A stretch of 64,000 nucleotides of DNA from Streptomyces misionensis (GCF_900104815.1 NZ_FNTD01000004.1:3426501-3490500); one strand, 5' to 3'. Shown: positions 52,410 to 61,009, numbered from the stretch's first letter. A program made the numbers and translations. The notes: generated from the sequence alone by a model not told the origin.

Positions 52410-55295
52410 CTACGGCTGGAGGACCAGCGTGTCGCTCGTGCTCTTGTCGACCGCCTTGGCGGAGTACGACCAGGGCAGCAGCTCACCCTTGGACCACTTG
52501 TCCGTCTGGTCCGTGTAGTGGGCGCTGAAGGCGTGCCCGGAGGCGCCGGTCAGGTTGATCCACTTGGACTTGTCGAGGTCGGCGAGGTTGACCACCATCC
52601 GCATCGACGGCACCCAGACGACGTTGTAGCCGCCGGCCGCGTTCCAGCCGGTCGCGTCCACCGCGGCCTCGCCGCCGTTGAGCTTCCAGGGGCCGCGGTT
52701 GAGCAGGTACTGGAGCGCCTTCGGGCCGTCGGTGCCGAGCGTCTGGTTCTTCAGGAACAGGCGGTGCAGCCGGCCCCAGCTCCAGGTGTCGATGTCCTTG
52801 CCGAGCTTGGCGGTCAGCTCCCAGCGGGCGTCGATCATGGCGCGGGCGAAGAGCTGGTCCATGTTGGCGGCCGGCGGGCGGGTGCCCGCCTTGGGGGTCT
52901 TCCACCAGTCGCTGTCCGGCTTGTTCATCAGGTTGCGCACGACCTCGAACCAGCGGTCGCCGCCGTCCGGCTGCGCCTGGTCGTCGGCGCGCTGGCCGCA
53001 CTCGCGCACCTTGGTGTCGTCGTCGACGGGACCGGTGCTGTCGATCTTGTCGACCCACAGGCACTGGCCCTTGACGCGCAGCTCCTTGGGGAGCTTGTTG
53101 CCGAAGGCGAGCTTGAGGATGTTGCGCCAGACGGCGTTGAAGTACGCGGCGGCCGCCGAGTCGGAGTCCTGGGTGTAGTCCCAGCCCTCCAGCAGCTTCT
53201 GCGCGTCGCGCACGTTCTTGTCGTCCAGGTTGATCTTCAGCAGCTTCGGCACCAGCAGCTTGGCGATCTCGCTGCTGTCGTCCAGCTGCATCTGCCGCAT
53301 GTCGTCGGTGGAGATCTTGCCGCCGCCCTTGATCTTGGACTCGATCAGGTCGGTGATCCGCTGGCTGCGGGTGCCGTAGCCCCAGTCGGTGGTCAGGGTG
53401 TACGGGTACTTGTCCTTGTCGACCACGGCCTGGTTGGCGGTGACGATGTAGCCGCGCTTGGGATCGAGCTCGTACGGCAGCTCGTCCTGCTGGATGAAGC
53501 CGGTCCAGCGGTACTGCGGGTCCCAGCCCGGCGCGGGCACGGAGCCGTCGTCGGCGGCGGAGCGCGTGGGGATCTTGCCGGGCAGCGTGTAGCCGATGTG
53601 GCCGCGGGTGTCGGCGTAGACCAGGTTCTGCGAGGGGACGTCGAACTTGGCGGCCGCGGCGCGGAAGTCGGTCCAGCCGGCCGCCTTGTCGAGTGCGAAC
53701 ACGGCGTCCATGGAGGTGCCGGGGTCGAGCGCGGTCCACCGCAGGGCGATGCCGTAGCCGTCGCCGCGGTCCGGGGCCGCGGTGTTGACCGTGGCCTTCT
53801 TGCCGACCTGGACCAGTTCGTCGTCGCGGTCGGACAGCAGCGGCATCCCGTCCTGGGTCTGCCGCACCACGATCTTCTTCGGGGCGCCGCCGGCGACCTT
53901 GATGGTCTCCTCGCGGGTCTTGAAGGGCCGCACCTTGCCGCCGTACTGGTAGCCGCCCGCGGTGACCTTCTCCAGGTAGAGGTCGGAGACGTCCACCCCG
54001 GAGTTGGTCATGCCCCAGGCGATGTCGCCGTTGTGGCCGATGATCACACCGGGCATGCCGGCGAACGTGTAACCGGTGACGTCGTACTGGCACTTGGCCG
54101 ACACGGTCCGGCAGTGCAGGCCCATCTGGTACCAGACGCCCGGCAGGGACGCCTCCAGGTGCGGGTCGTTGGCCAGCAGCGGCTTGCCGGTGATGGTGTA
54201 CTTCCCGGCGACGACCCAGGAGTTGGAGCCGATGCCCTGGCCGTTCACGCCGACGGCGGTCGGGAGGTTGTCCAGGGCGTTGTAGAGGCCCCCCAGCTGG
54301 CTCGTGAGGCCCGAACCGGTGCCGGTGGAGGTTCCGGTGCCGGTCGTGCCCGTGGTGCCCGTGGACGAGCCCGTGGCGCCGGTCGTGCCGCTGCCGGTCG
54401 TGCCCGTGGTCCCCGTGCCCGTCGTACCGGTCGTGCCCGTGGTCCCCGTGCCCGCCGTGCCCGTGCCGACGGGCGTGCCCGCTCCGGCGCTCTGCTCGAA
54501 GCTCTTGGTCAGCGCGCTGTACTGGCCTTCCTGCACGATCGGCTTGTTGCGGCTGTAGGGGTAGTCCGGGTAGAGGTCCCGGATCTGCTGCGGGCCGAGC
54601 CGGCTCGTCATCAGGGCGCGGTCGATCTCGTCCTGCATGTTGCCGCGCAGGTCCCACGCCATCGCCTTCAGCCAGGAGACCGAGTCGACCGGGGTCCACT
54701 GCTCGGGCTTGTAGTCGTTGGTCAGGTTGAGGGCGGCGTACTCCAGGGAGATGTCCTTGCCGTCCTTGCCCTTCAGGTAGGCGTTGACGCCCTTGGAGTA
54801 GGCGTCCAGGTACCGCTTGGTGGCGGCCGACAGCTTGGTGTCGTACTCCTGCTTCGCCACCCGGTCCCAGCCCATGGTGCGCAGGAACTCGTCGTTCTTG
54901 ACCTGGCTCTTGCCGAACATCTCCGACAGGCGCCCGGCGGTCATGTGCCGGCGCACGTCCATCTCGTAGAACCGGTCCTGCGCCTGGACGTAGCCCTGCG
55001 CCATGAACAGGTCCGCGTCCGAGGACGCGTAGATCTGCGGGATGCCGTTGGCGTCCCGCTTGACGTCGACCGGGCCCGACAGACCGTCGAGCTTGATCGT
55101 TCCGGTGGTCTGCGGCAGGGAGGCGCGCACCGTGCTGACCGACCAGTACCCGCCGTAGGCGATGCCTGCGATGACGGCCATGACCAGCAGCAGTACGAGC
55201 AGTCGGGCTCTTCGCCCCTTCTTCCTGCCGGACTTGGCGGGCGCGGCACCGGTGGTGGCGGTGTCACCCGTTGTGGCGGTGGTGTTCGGGGGCAT
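52410..55295 (-). CDS. Penicillin-acylase-family Ntn hydrolase with Thr/Gly-rich spacer
   Basis: 961 residues. One hydrophobic helix at about 32-52 after a Lys/Arg run exports or anchors it. The alpha chain starts with DANGIPQIYASSDADLFMAQGYVQAQDRFYEMD, typical of the family. The nucleophile is Ser357 in GIGSNSWVVAGK, which becomes the N-terminal residue of the beta chain after self-cleavage. Just before it, residues about 270-330 are an almost pure Thr/Gly repeat inside the spacer, which should be cut out. Known members hydrolyse penicillins, acyl-homoserine lactones or lipopeptide amides; the substrate is unknown. AAGGAC precedes the ATG. Confidence 0.87.
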   Translation of the reverse strand: MPPNTTATTGDTATTGAAPAKSGRKKGRRARLLVLLLVMAVIAGIAYGGYWSVSTVRASLPQTTGTIKLDGLSGPVDVKRDANGIPQIYASSDADLFMAQGYVQAQDRFYEMDVRRHMTAGRLSEMFGKSQVKNDEFLRTMGWDRVAKQEYDTKLSAATKRYLDAYSKGVNAYLKGKDGKDISLEYAALNLTNDYKPEQWTPVDSVSWLKAMAWDLRGNMQDEIDRALMTSRLGPQQIRDLYPDYPYSRNKPIVQEGQYSALTKSFEQSAGAGTPVGTGTAGTGTTGTTGTTGTGTTGTTGSGTTGATGSSTGTTGTTGTGTSTGTGSGLTSQLGGLYNALDNLPTAVGVNGQGIGSNSWVVAGKYTITGKPLLANDPHLEASLPGVWYQMGLHCRTVSAKCQYDVTGYTFAGMPGVIIGHNGDIAWGMTNSGVDVSDLYLEKVTAGGYQYGGKVRPFKTREETIKVAGGAPKKIVVRQTQDGMPLLSDRDDELVQVGKKATVNTAAPDRGDGYGIALRWTALDPGTSMDAVFALDKAAGWTDFRAAAAKFDVPSQNLVYADTRGHIGYTLPGKIPTRSAADDGSVPAPGWDPQYRWTGFIQQDELPYELDPKRGYIVTANQAVVDKDKYPYTLTTDWGYGTRSQRITDLIESKIKGGGKISTDDMRQMQLDDSSEIAKLLVPKLLKINLDDKNVRDAQKLLEGWDYTQDSDSAAAAYFNAVWRNILKLAFGNKLPKELRVKGQCLWVDKIDSTGPVDDDTKVRECGQRADDQAQPDGGDRWFEVVRNLMNKPDSDWWKTPKAGTRPPAANMDQLFARAMIDARWELTAKLGKDIDTWSWGRLHRLFLKNQTLGTDGPKALQYLLNRGPWKLNGGEAAVDATGWNAAGGYNVVWVPSMRMVVNLADLDKSKWINLTGASGHAFSAHYTDQTDKWSKGELLPWSYSAKAVDKSTSDTLVLQP

Positions 55296-55564
55296 CGCTG
55301 TCCTTGCTGTCCTAACGCGAGCGGCAGGTCGGGCTGTGACTTTGAATGAGCGCTGGAGCAACCATAGGCGCAGGACCCCGTCCGCCTTGACGCGGAGTCG
55401 GGAACGAACGCGCACGAGCGTTCGGTCATCCCTGGAGAACGTCAAGAAAGCGTCAAGAATTAGGTAAGGTAACGAAGTACTTGGATGCGGTCCGCCGCAG
55501 CCTCGGATCTTGTGTTCGCGCCGTCCGCGCGTCCCCGCGCCCGGGCCAAGGAAGGGAAGCGCCG

Positions 55565-57088
55565 CTGACTGTTCACCACCTCAACCAGCTCCTGCTCGTC
55601 TGCTCCCTCGTCCTGCTCGTCGCCGTCGCGGCGGTGCGGATCTCCTCGCGCAGCGGGCTCCCCAGCCTGCTCGTCTACCTGGGGATCGGCGTCGTCATGG
55701 GCCAGGACGGCCTGGGCCACATCCGCTTCGACAGCGCCGCCGTGACGCAGGTCATGGGTTACGCGGCCCTGGTCGTGATCCTCGCCGAGGGCGGTCTCGG
55801 CACGAAATGGAAGGAGATCCGGCCGGTCCTGTCGTCCGCCTCCGTCCTCGCCACCGGGGGCGTCGCGGTCAGTGTCGGGGTCACCGCGGCGGGCGCGCAC
55901 TATCTGGTCGGGCTGGACTGGCGGCAGGCCCTCATCGTCGGCGCGGTGGTGTCCTCGACGGACGCGGCGGCCGTCTTCTCCGTGCTGCGCAGGATTCCGC
56001 TGCCGTCCCGGGTGACCGGCACCCTGGAGGCGGAGTCCGGCTTCAACGACGCCCCGGTGGTCATCCTGGTCGTCGCCTTCTCCACGGCCGGACCGGTCGA
56101 GCACTGGTACCTGCTGCTGGGCGAGATAGCCCTGGAGCTGGCCATAGGCGCGGCCGTCGGGCTCGCGGTGGGCTTCGCCGGCTCCTGGGGGCTCAGGCAC
56201 GTGGCGCTGCCCGCCTCCGGTCTCTACCCGATCGCCGTCATGGCCATCGCCATCTCGGCGTACGCGGCCGGCGCCCTGGGGCACGGCAGCGGCTTCCTCG
56301 CGGTCTACCTGGCCTCGATGGTGCTGGGCAACGCCAAGCTCCCGCACTGGCCGGCCACCCGCGGCTTCGCCGAGGGACTCGGCTGGATCGCCCAGATCGG
56401 CATGTTCGTCCTGCTCGGCCTGCTGGTCACCCCGCACGAACTGGGCGACGACGTCGTGCCCGCCCTGGTGATCGGGCTGGTGCTGACCATGGTGGCCCGC
56501 CCGCTCAGCGTGGTGCTCAGCCTGACGCCGTTCCGGGTGCCCTGGCAGGAGCAGACCCTGATGTCCTGGGCCGGGCTGCGCGGCGCCGTGCCCATCATCC
56601 TGGCGACGATCCCCATGGTGAACGGCGTCGAGGGCAGCCGGAGCATCTTCAACATCGTCTTCGTCCTGGTCGTCGTCTACACCCTGGTGCAGGGACCGAC
56701 CCTGCCCTGGCTGGCACGCAAGCTGCGGCTCGGCGAGAAGGGCGAGGCCGCCGACCTCGGCATCGAGTCGGCGCCCCTGGAGCGGCTGCGCGGGCACCTG
56801 CTGTCCGTGACCATCCCGGAGGAGTCGCGGATGCACGGCGTGGAGATCGCCGAGCTGCGGCTGCCGTCGGGTTCCGCGGTCACCCTCGTCGTCCGGGAGG
56901 GAAAATCGTTCGTTCCGCTGCCCAGCACGGTGCTGCGGCGCGGCGACGAACTCCTGGTGGTCGCCACCGACCCGGTGCGCGACGCGGCGGAGCGACGGCT
57001 GCGCGCGGTCGCCCACGGCGGCAAGCTGGCGAGCTGGCTGGGCACGGACGGGGCGGAGGCCGGCGGCTCGGGGACCGGAAAACGGTGA
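55565..57088 (+). CDS. Cation/proton antiporter (CPA1 family) with C-terminal TrkA-C domain
   Basis: About 507 residues with 12-13 membrane helices. Core motifs are VVSSTDAAAVFSVLRR and ESGFNDAPVVILV, holding the transport Asp residues, and AGLRGAVPIILAT near helix 11. A RCK/TrkA-C domain (about 415-490, from LLSVTIPEESRMHGVEIAELRLPSG in pieces) suggests nucleotide or ion gating, as in NhaP2/CvrA-type K+/H+ antiporters. Start: no ATG or GTG lies before the first helix. GGAAGGGAAG precedes a CTG at 55565, taken here; the only conventional alternative is a TTG at 55481, adding 28 Arg-rich residues. Confidence 0.85.
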   Translation: MTVHHLNQLLLVCSLVLLVAVAAVRISSRSGLPSLLVYLGIGVVMGQDGLGHIRFDSAAVTQVMGYAALVVILAEGGLGTKWKEIRPVLSSASVLATGGVAVSVGVTAAGAHYLVGLDWRQALIVGAVVSSTDAAAVFSVLRRIPLPSRVTGTLEAESGFNDAPVVILVVAFSTAGPVEHWYLLLGEIALELAIGAAVGLAVGFAGSWGLRHVALPASGLYPIAVMAIAISAYAAGALGHGSGFLAVYLASMVLGNAKLPHWPATRGFAEGLGWIAQIGMFVLLGLLVTPHELGDDVVPALVIGLVLTMVARPLSVVLSLTPFRVPWQEQTLMSWAGLRGAVPIILATIPMVNGVEGSRSIFNIVFVLVVVYTLVQGPTLPWLARKLRLGEKGEAADLGIESAPLERLRGHLLSVTIPEESRMHGVEIAELRLPSGSAVTLVVREGKSFVPLPSTVLRRGDELLVVATDPVRDAAERRLRAVAHGGKLASWLGTDGAEAGGSGTGKR

Positions 57089-57285
57089 CGCCTGTACGAT
57101 GAGGGGCGCACCCTGATCGAACCAACTCTGCCTGACGCAGAGCTGGCGCGACCGTATGGCGGCCGGGACGCCCCCCACCTGTGCGTGGGCGCCGGTATCT
57201 ACCGCAGTCCGCGCAAGAGGACAGCTCTCGGCGACCGGACCCGCACGGGGCCCGCGCGCTACCAGGCGGCGGAAAGGCACGGGCC
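57089..57285 (+). promoter_or_regulatory. Structured leader region upstream of the MFS gene
   Basis: TACGAT at about 57097-57102 could be a -10 box, leaving a leader near 175 nt. It contains a clear hairpin CCAACTCTGC-CUGAC-GCAGAGCUGG (57122-57146, one mismatch) and further pairings such as CCG-N5-CGG and a C-run facing GUGGGCGCC. No short reading frame with good codon use fits. It does not match a riboswitch class that I recognise. Candidate cis-acting RNA, weakly supported. Confidence 0.4.
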
Positions 57286-58581
57286 GTGGTATCCACGGTC
57301 ACCGACGAATCGGCGAAGACCTCGACGGCGTCCTCCCGCCCGGGATACGGACCACTGCTGCGCACCCGCGGCGCGTGGACCTTCCTGCTCCCCGGTTTCG
57401 CGGCGCGGCAGCCGTTCGCGATGCTCACCCTCTCCATCGTGCTGCTGGTGCAGCACACCACCGGCTCGTACGGCGCCGCGGGCGCCGCCGCGGCCGTCAC
57501 CGGCGTCTCCATGGCGCTGTTCGCGCCCTACAGCGGGCGCCTGGCCGACCGTTACGGCCAGCGCGCCGTGCTGCTCCCCGGCGTCCTGGTGCACGCGCTG
57601 TCCGGCCTGTCCCTGACCGCGCTCGCGCTGGCGCACGCCCCTCTGTGGGCGCTCTTCCTGGCGGCCGTGCCGACCGGCGCCTCGGTGCCGCAGGTCGGCC
57701 CCATGGTCCGGGCGCGCTGGGGCGTGAAGCTCCAGGGCACGCCCCTGATGGCCACCGCCGCCGCGTTCGAGTCCGTCACCGACGAGCTGACCTTCGTCTT
57801 CGGGCCCCTGCTGGCGACCGCGCTGTGCACCGCCGTCGACCCGGCGGCCGGCCTGCTCACCGAGGCCGGCCTGACCCTCGTCGGCGGTCTGCTGTTCGCC
57901 GCGCAGAAGAGCACCCAGCCGCGGGGGACCGCGCGGGACGGGCACACCCGCGAGGACCACGGCTCCGCGCTGCGCGTGCCCGGGGTGCGCGTGCTGGTCG
58001 TGACCTTCCTCGGCATCGGCTCGGTCTTCGGCGGCATGCAGGTGTCGCTGGCCGCCTTCACCCAGTCGATCGGCGAACCCGGTCTGAACGGCGTCCTGTA
58101 CGGCGTGTTCGCCGCCGGCAACATGCTGTCCGGCATCGTCTGCGGCGCCATCGCCTGGAAGGCGGCCCCCCAGCGCCGCCTGGTCGTCGGCTACACGGCG
58201 CTCGCGGTGGCCGCCTCCGCGCTGTGGACGGCGCACTCCGTGCCGCTGCTCGGCGCGCTCGGCCTGCTGGTCGGCATGTGCATCGCGCCGTCGCTGATCA
58301 CCGGCTACACGCTGGTCGACAAGCTGGTGCCGGCGGGCGCGCGCACGGAGGCCTTCACCTGGCTGACCGGCGCGGTGGCGCTGGGCCAGGCGGCCGCGGT
58401 CACGGTGGCCGGACAGCTGGAGGACCGGCTGTGGGACGGCTCGGGATTCCTGGTGCCGATGGGCGGCACGGTGCTCGCCCTGGTGACCCTGCTCACGCTG
58501 CGCTCACGGCTCGCCGGACGCCGGGAGAGCCAGGAGGTGGCGCGTGGCGTCGGTCACCGCACGCCGGTGACGGTGGACTGA
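57286..58581 (+). CDS. Major facilitator superfamily transporter
   Basis: 431 residues with 12 hydrophobic segments. The MFS motif A between helices 2 and 3 is YSGRLADRYGQRAVLL. A short cytoplasmic loop around residue 210 divides two halves. The type resembles small-drug or metabolite exporters; the substrate is unknown. The GTG at 57286 has GGAAAGG upstream. The long structured leader may regulate it. Confidence 0.83.
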   Translation: MVSTVTDESAKTSTASSRPGYGPLLRTRGAWTFLLPGFAARQPFAMLTLSIVLLVQHTTGSYGAAGAAAAVTGVSMALFAPYSGRLADRYGQRAVLLPGVLVHALSGLSLTALALAHAPLWALFLAAVPTGASVPQVGPMVRARWGVKLQGTPLMATAAAFESVTDELTFVFGPLLATALCTAVDPAAGLLTEAGLTLVGGLLFAAQKSTQPRGTARDGHTREDHGSALRVPGVRVLVVTFLGIGSVFGGMQVSLAAFTQSIGEPGLNGVLYGVFAAGNMLSGIVCGAIAWKAAPQRRLVVGYTALAVAASALWTAHSVPLLGALGLLVGMCIAPSLITGYTLVDKLVPAGARTEAFTWLTGAVALGQAAAVTVAGQLEDRLWDGSGFLVPMGGTVLALVTLLTLRSRLAGRRESQEVARGVGHRTPVTVD

Positions 58582-58611
58582 TCCCCGGGAATGCGTCACT
58601 ATGGAGCGTCG

Positions 58612-58638
58612 TTAGCACTCATTGAGTGAGAGTGCCAG
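58612..58638. promoter_or_regulatory. CIRCE element (HrcA operator)
   Basis: The inverted repeat TTAGCACTC-N9-GAGTGCCAG lies directly upstream of the ribosome site of the next gene. Read on the other strand the arms are CTGGCACTC and GAGTGCTAA, matching the CIRCE consensus TTAGCACTC-N9-GAGTGCTAA in 16 of 18 arm positions, including the exact 9-nt spacer. CIRCE is bound by the heat-shock repressor HrcA, usually upstream of groES/groEL. Confidence 0.88.
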
Positions 58639-58648
58639 GAGGAAGACA

Positions 58649-58954
58649 GTGCCGACCTACCAGTACCAGTGCACCGAGTGCGGCGAGGGCCTCGAGGCGG
58701 TGCAGAAGTTCACCGACGACGCCCTGACCGAGTGCCCCAACTGTGGTGGCCGCCTGAAGAAGGTGTTCTCCGCGGTCGGCATCGTCTTCAAGGGCTCCGG
58801 CTTCTACCGCAACGATTCCCGCGGCTCCACGTCGAGCAGCAGCCCGGCGGCGAAGTCGTCCGGCTCGTCGTCGACGTCCGGCTCCTCGTCGTCCGACTCG
58901 AAGTCGCCCTCGGCGTCGTCGGCGTCCAGCTCGACCGGCACCTCCGCCGCCTGA
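58649..58954 (+). CDS. FmdB-type zinc-ribbon protein, Ruc-like redox chaperone
   Basis: 101 residues from the GTG at 58649, behind AGGAGG. The N-terminal half is a zinc ribbon with CTECG and CPNCGG pairs (residues about 9-34). The C-terminal half, from about residue 50, is Ser/Gly/Lys-rich and disordered. Known: M. tuberculosis Rv0991c (Ruc) has this architecture; oxidation releases zinc and activates it to hold unfolded proteins for DnaK, and it belongs to the heat-shock response. The CIRCE element here and the location near galU and the cyclo-ligase gene, as Rv0991c-Rv0993, support orthology. Function in this organism is inferred. Confidence 0.85.
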   Translation: MPTYQYQCTECGEGLEAVQKFTDDALTECPNCGGRLKKVFSAVGIVFKGSGFYRNDSRGSTSSSSPAAKSSGSSSTSGSSSSDSKSPSASSASSSTGTSAA

Positions 58955-59081
58955 GGCCTTCCGCTCGACGCCGGCCCCGCTGTCGCACGACGGCGGGGTC
59001 CTCGGCGTCCCCCGGCCGGGGCGCGGAAGCCGTCGCGGAACCCCCTGCTGCGCGGGCGCGCGGCCAGCTAATGTCTTGGCC

Positions 59082-59915
59082 ATGGCGAACGCAGAGATCG
59101 GCGTAATCGGCGGCTCGGGCTTCTACTCGTTCCTCGAGGACGTGACCGAGGTCCGGGTGGACACCCCCTACGGGCCGCCCAGCGACTCCCTCTTCATCGG
59201 CGAGATCGCCGGCCGGCGGGTCGCCTTCCTGCCCCGGCACGGCCGCGGCCACCACCTGCCGCCGCACCGCATCAACTACCGCGCCAACCTGTGGGCGTTG
59301 CGCTCCCTCGGCGTGCGCCAGGTGCTCGGCCCCTCCGCGGTGGGCGGCCTGCGCCCCGAGTACGGGCCGGGCACGCTGCTGGTGCCGGACCAGTTCGTCG
59401 ACCGCACCAAGTCCCGGGCGCAGTCCTACTTCGACGGACTGCCGCTGCCCGACGGCACGGTGCCGAACGTCGTGCACGTCTCCCTGGCCGACCCCTACTG
59501 CCCCACCGGGCGGGCCGTCGCGCTCAAGGCCGCCCGGGGCCGGGACTGGGAGCCGGTGGACGGCGGCACGCTGGTCGTGGTCGAGGGACCGCGCTTCTCC
59601 ACGCGCGCCGAGTCGCTGTGGCACCAGGCGCAGGGCTGGTCGGTCGTGGGCATGACCGGCCACCCCGAGGCGGCCCTCGCCCGCGAACTGGAGCTGTGCT
59701 ACACCTCCCTGACCCTGGTCACCGACCTCGACGCGGGCGCCGAGACCGGCGAGGGCGTCTCCCACGAGGAGGTGCTGCGGGTGTTCGCGGCCAATGTGGA
59801 GCGGCTGCGCGGGGTGCTCTTCGACGCGGTGGCCGCGCTGCCGGAGAACGGGGCGCGGGACTGCCTGTGCACGCACGCGCTCGGGGGGATGGACCCGGGC
59901 TTCGAGCTGCCGTAG
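59082..59915 (+). CDS. mtnP: S-methyl-5'-thioadenosine phosphorylase
   Basis: 277 residues, PNP/MTAP family: EIGVIGGSGFYSFLED, the phosphate-binding FLPRHGRGHHLPPHRINYRAN, and VVVEGPRFSTRAESLWHQAQGWSVVGMTGHPEAALARELELCY in pieces around residues 165-210. It splits MTA into adenine and methylthioribose-1-phosphate, feeding methionine salvage. TAATGT lies 7 nt before the ATG at 59082 and no ribosome site is present, so it is probably leaderless. Some members prefer other purine nucleosides. Confidence 0.85.
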   Translation: MANAEIGVIGGSGFYSFLEDVTEVRVDTPYGPPSDSLFIGEIAGRRVAFLPRHGRGHHLPPHRINYRANLWALRSLGVRQVLGPSAVGGLRPEYGPGTLLVPDQFVDRTKSRAQSYFDGLPLPDGTVPNVVHVSLADPYCPTGRAVALKAARGRDWEPVDGGTLVVVEGPRFSTRAESLWHQAQGWSVVGMTGHPEAALARELELCYTSLTLVTDLDAGAETGEGVSHEEVLRVFAANVERLRGVLFDAVAALPENGARDCLCTHALGGMDPGFELP

Positions 59916-59957
59916 CGGGAGCGGGGTGCCGTAGCGGGAGCGGGGTGCCGTAGCGGG
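59912..59957. repeat. Tandem 19-bp repeat starting at the mtnP stop codon
   Basis: GTAGCGGGAGCGGGGTGCC occurs at 59912-59930 and again at 59931-59949, and a third partial copy (GTAGCGGG) follows. The TAG stop of the phosphorylase gene is inside the first copy. The repeat looks like slipped replication of a gene end. The rest of the 59916-60175 gap holds no gene. Confidence 0.75.
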
Positions 59958-60073
59958 CTGGGGGCGTGCGCGCAGGGCCAGAGCGGACCGGGGACGTCGG
60001 TGGCGTGCCGTGACCGGTGCGCGGGCGGGGGCTCCCCGCCGCGGGAGCGGAACGGCTCGTTCGGGTGGGCGAG

Positions 60074-60100
60074 TTGTCCACAGGCGGCCCGCGGTCCACA
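60074..60100. other. Pair of DnaA-box-like sites
   Basis: TTGTCCACA (60074-60082) is the preferred Streptomyces DnaA box, and CGGTCCACA (60092-60100) differs in two bases; they are on the same strand 18 bp apart. Two boxes are too few for an origin. They could be a regulatory or DnaA-titrating site, or chance. Confidence 0.35.
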
Positions 60101-60175
60101 GGCTCCGGCGGGATTCGGCGCGAGGCGTCATCGTGGCAGCGCAAGCCGAATTCCTCGTCGCAGGCGGTGATCCCG

Positions 60176-60871
60176 ATGCCCACGCCCCTGTCCGCCCAGC
60201 CGTCCTCCTCCCTGCCCACGCCCCTGCCGCCCTGGCCTTCCCCGTCCTGGCCTTCCCCGTCCTCGTCCCCTCTGCCTTCGCCGCCACCGCCCCCACCTCC
60301 TCCGCCCCCGTCCGCCGGGCCGTCGCCTTTTCCGCGGCTGCCGCGGCCCCTGGGCACGGACGCGCCCGCGACCTGCGAGGTGCCGCCGTTCGCCCCGGTG
60401 CGGGTGCGCGGCGGGAGGTACCGGGTGCAGCGGCTGGTACGGCACCGGGGGCGGGCGGTGGCGGCCGGCCTCGCGGTGACCGCGGCGGCCCTGGTGGCGG
60501 CGGGGCCGCGCGCTCCGGCGGGCCGCCCCGCCGCGGCGCCGCACACCGGATACGCGCGCGGACACCCGGCGGCCGCGCCGCACCGGCAGCACCCGGCGGA
60601 ACTGGTGGCGGCACCCGTGCGGATCGCGGACGCGGACACGGTCCGGCTGCTGCGCCCCGGTGACCGGGTGGACGTCGTGGCCGCGCAGGACGCGGCGGCC
60701 GGGAGCGGTGCCCGGGTGCTCGCGCGCGGAGCGCGGGTGACGAGGGTGCCGCGGCCGCCGGACGGCGTGGCCGAGGGCGGCGCGCTGATCGTGCTGGCGG
60801 TGCCGCGCGCCACGGCGACGGCGCTCGTCGGTGCGGGCGCCACGGCGCGACTGGCGGTGACGCTGTGCTGA
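60176..60871 (+). CDS. SAF-domain (CpaB/RcpC-like) membrane protein with proline-rich tail
   Basis: 231 residues from the ATG at 60176. Residues 1-65 are Pro/Ser-rich, with a run of about ten Pro; a basic segment and one membrane helix (RAVAAGLAVTAAALVAAGP) follow. The C-terminal domain, from ELVAAPVRIADADTVRLLRPGDRVDVVAAQ to ARVLARGARVTRVP, is the SAF/RcpC fold of Flp-pilus assembly protein CpaB. No other pilus genes are nearby, so it may be a stand-alone envelope protein. It lies 138 bp before mscL. Confidence 0.7.
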   Translation: MPTPLSAQPSSSLPTPLPPWPSPSWPSPSSSPLPSPPPPPPPPPPSAGPSPFPRLPRPLGTDAPATCEVPPFAPVRVRGGRYRVQRLVRHRGRAVAAGLAVTAAALVAAGPRAPAGRPAAAPHTGYARGHPAAAPHRQHPAELVAAPVRIADADTVRLLRPGDRVDVVAAQDAAAGSGARVLARGARVTRVPRPPDGVAEGGALIVLAVPRATATALVGAGATARLAVTLC

Positions 60872-61009
60872 ACCCGGGCGGTCCGCTGCTTGACGACTCG
60901 CCGTCAAGTCGCTCGTTCGAGGGACAGGATTGGACACGATGGCGGCACCGTGCCGTAGGTTGCGGAGCGTTTTGTTCCACAACTTGTGTACACGAGGAGC
61001 GTCCCAGAG

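Noticed and set aside
52518..55349. A 943-codon plus-strand frame opposite the penicillin-acylase gene
   Set aside because: Its sequence is rich in Gly, Ala, Val and Arg and has no domain; the opposite strand has the full acylase motifs.
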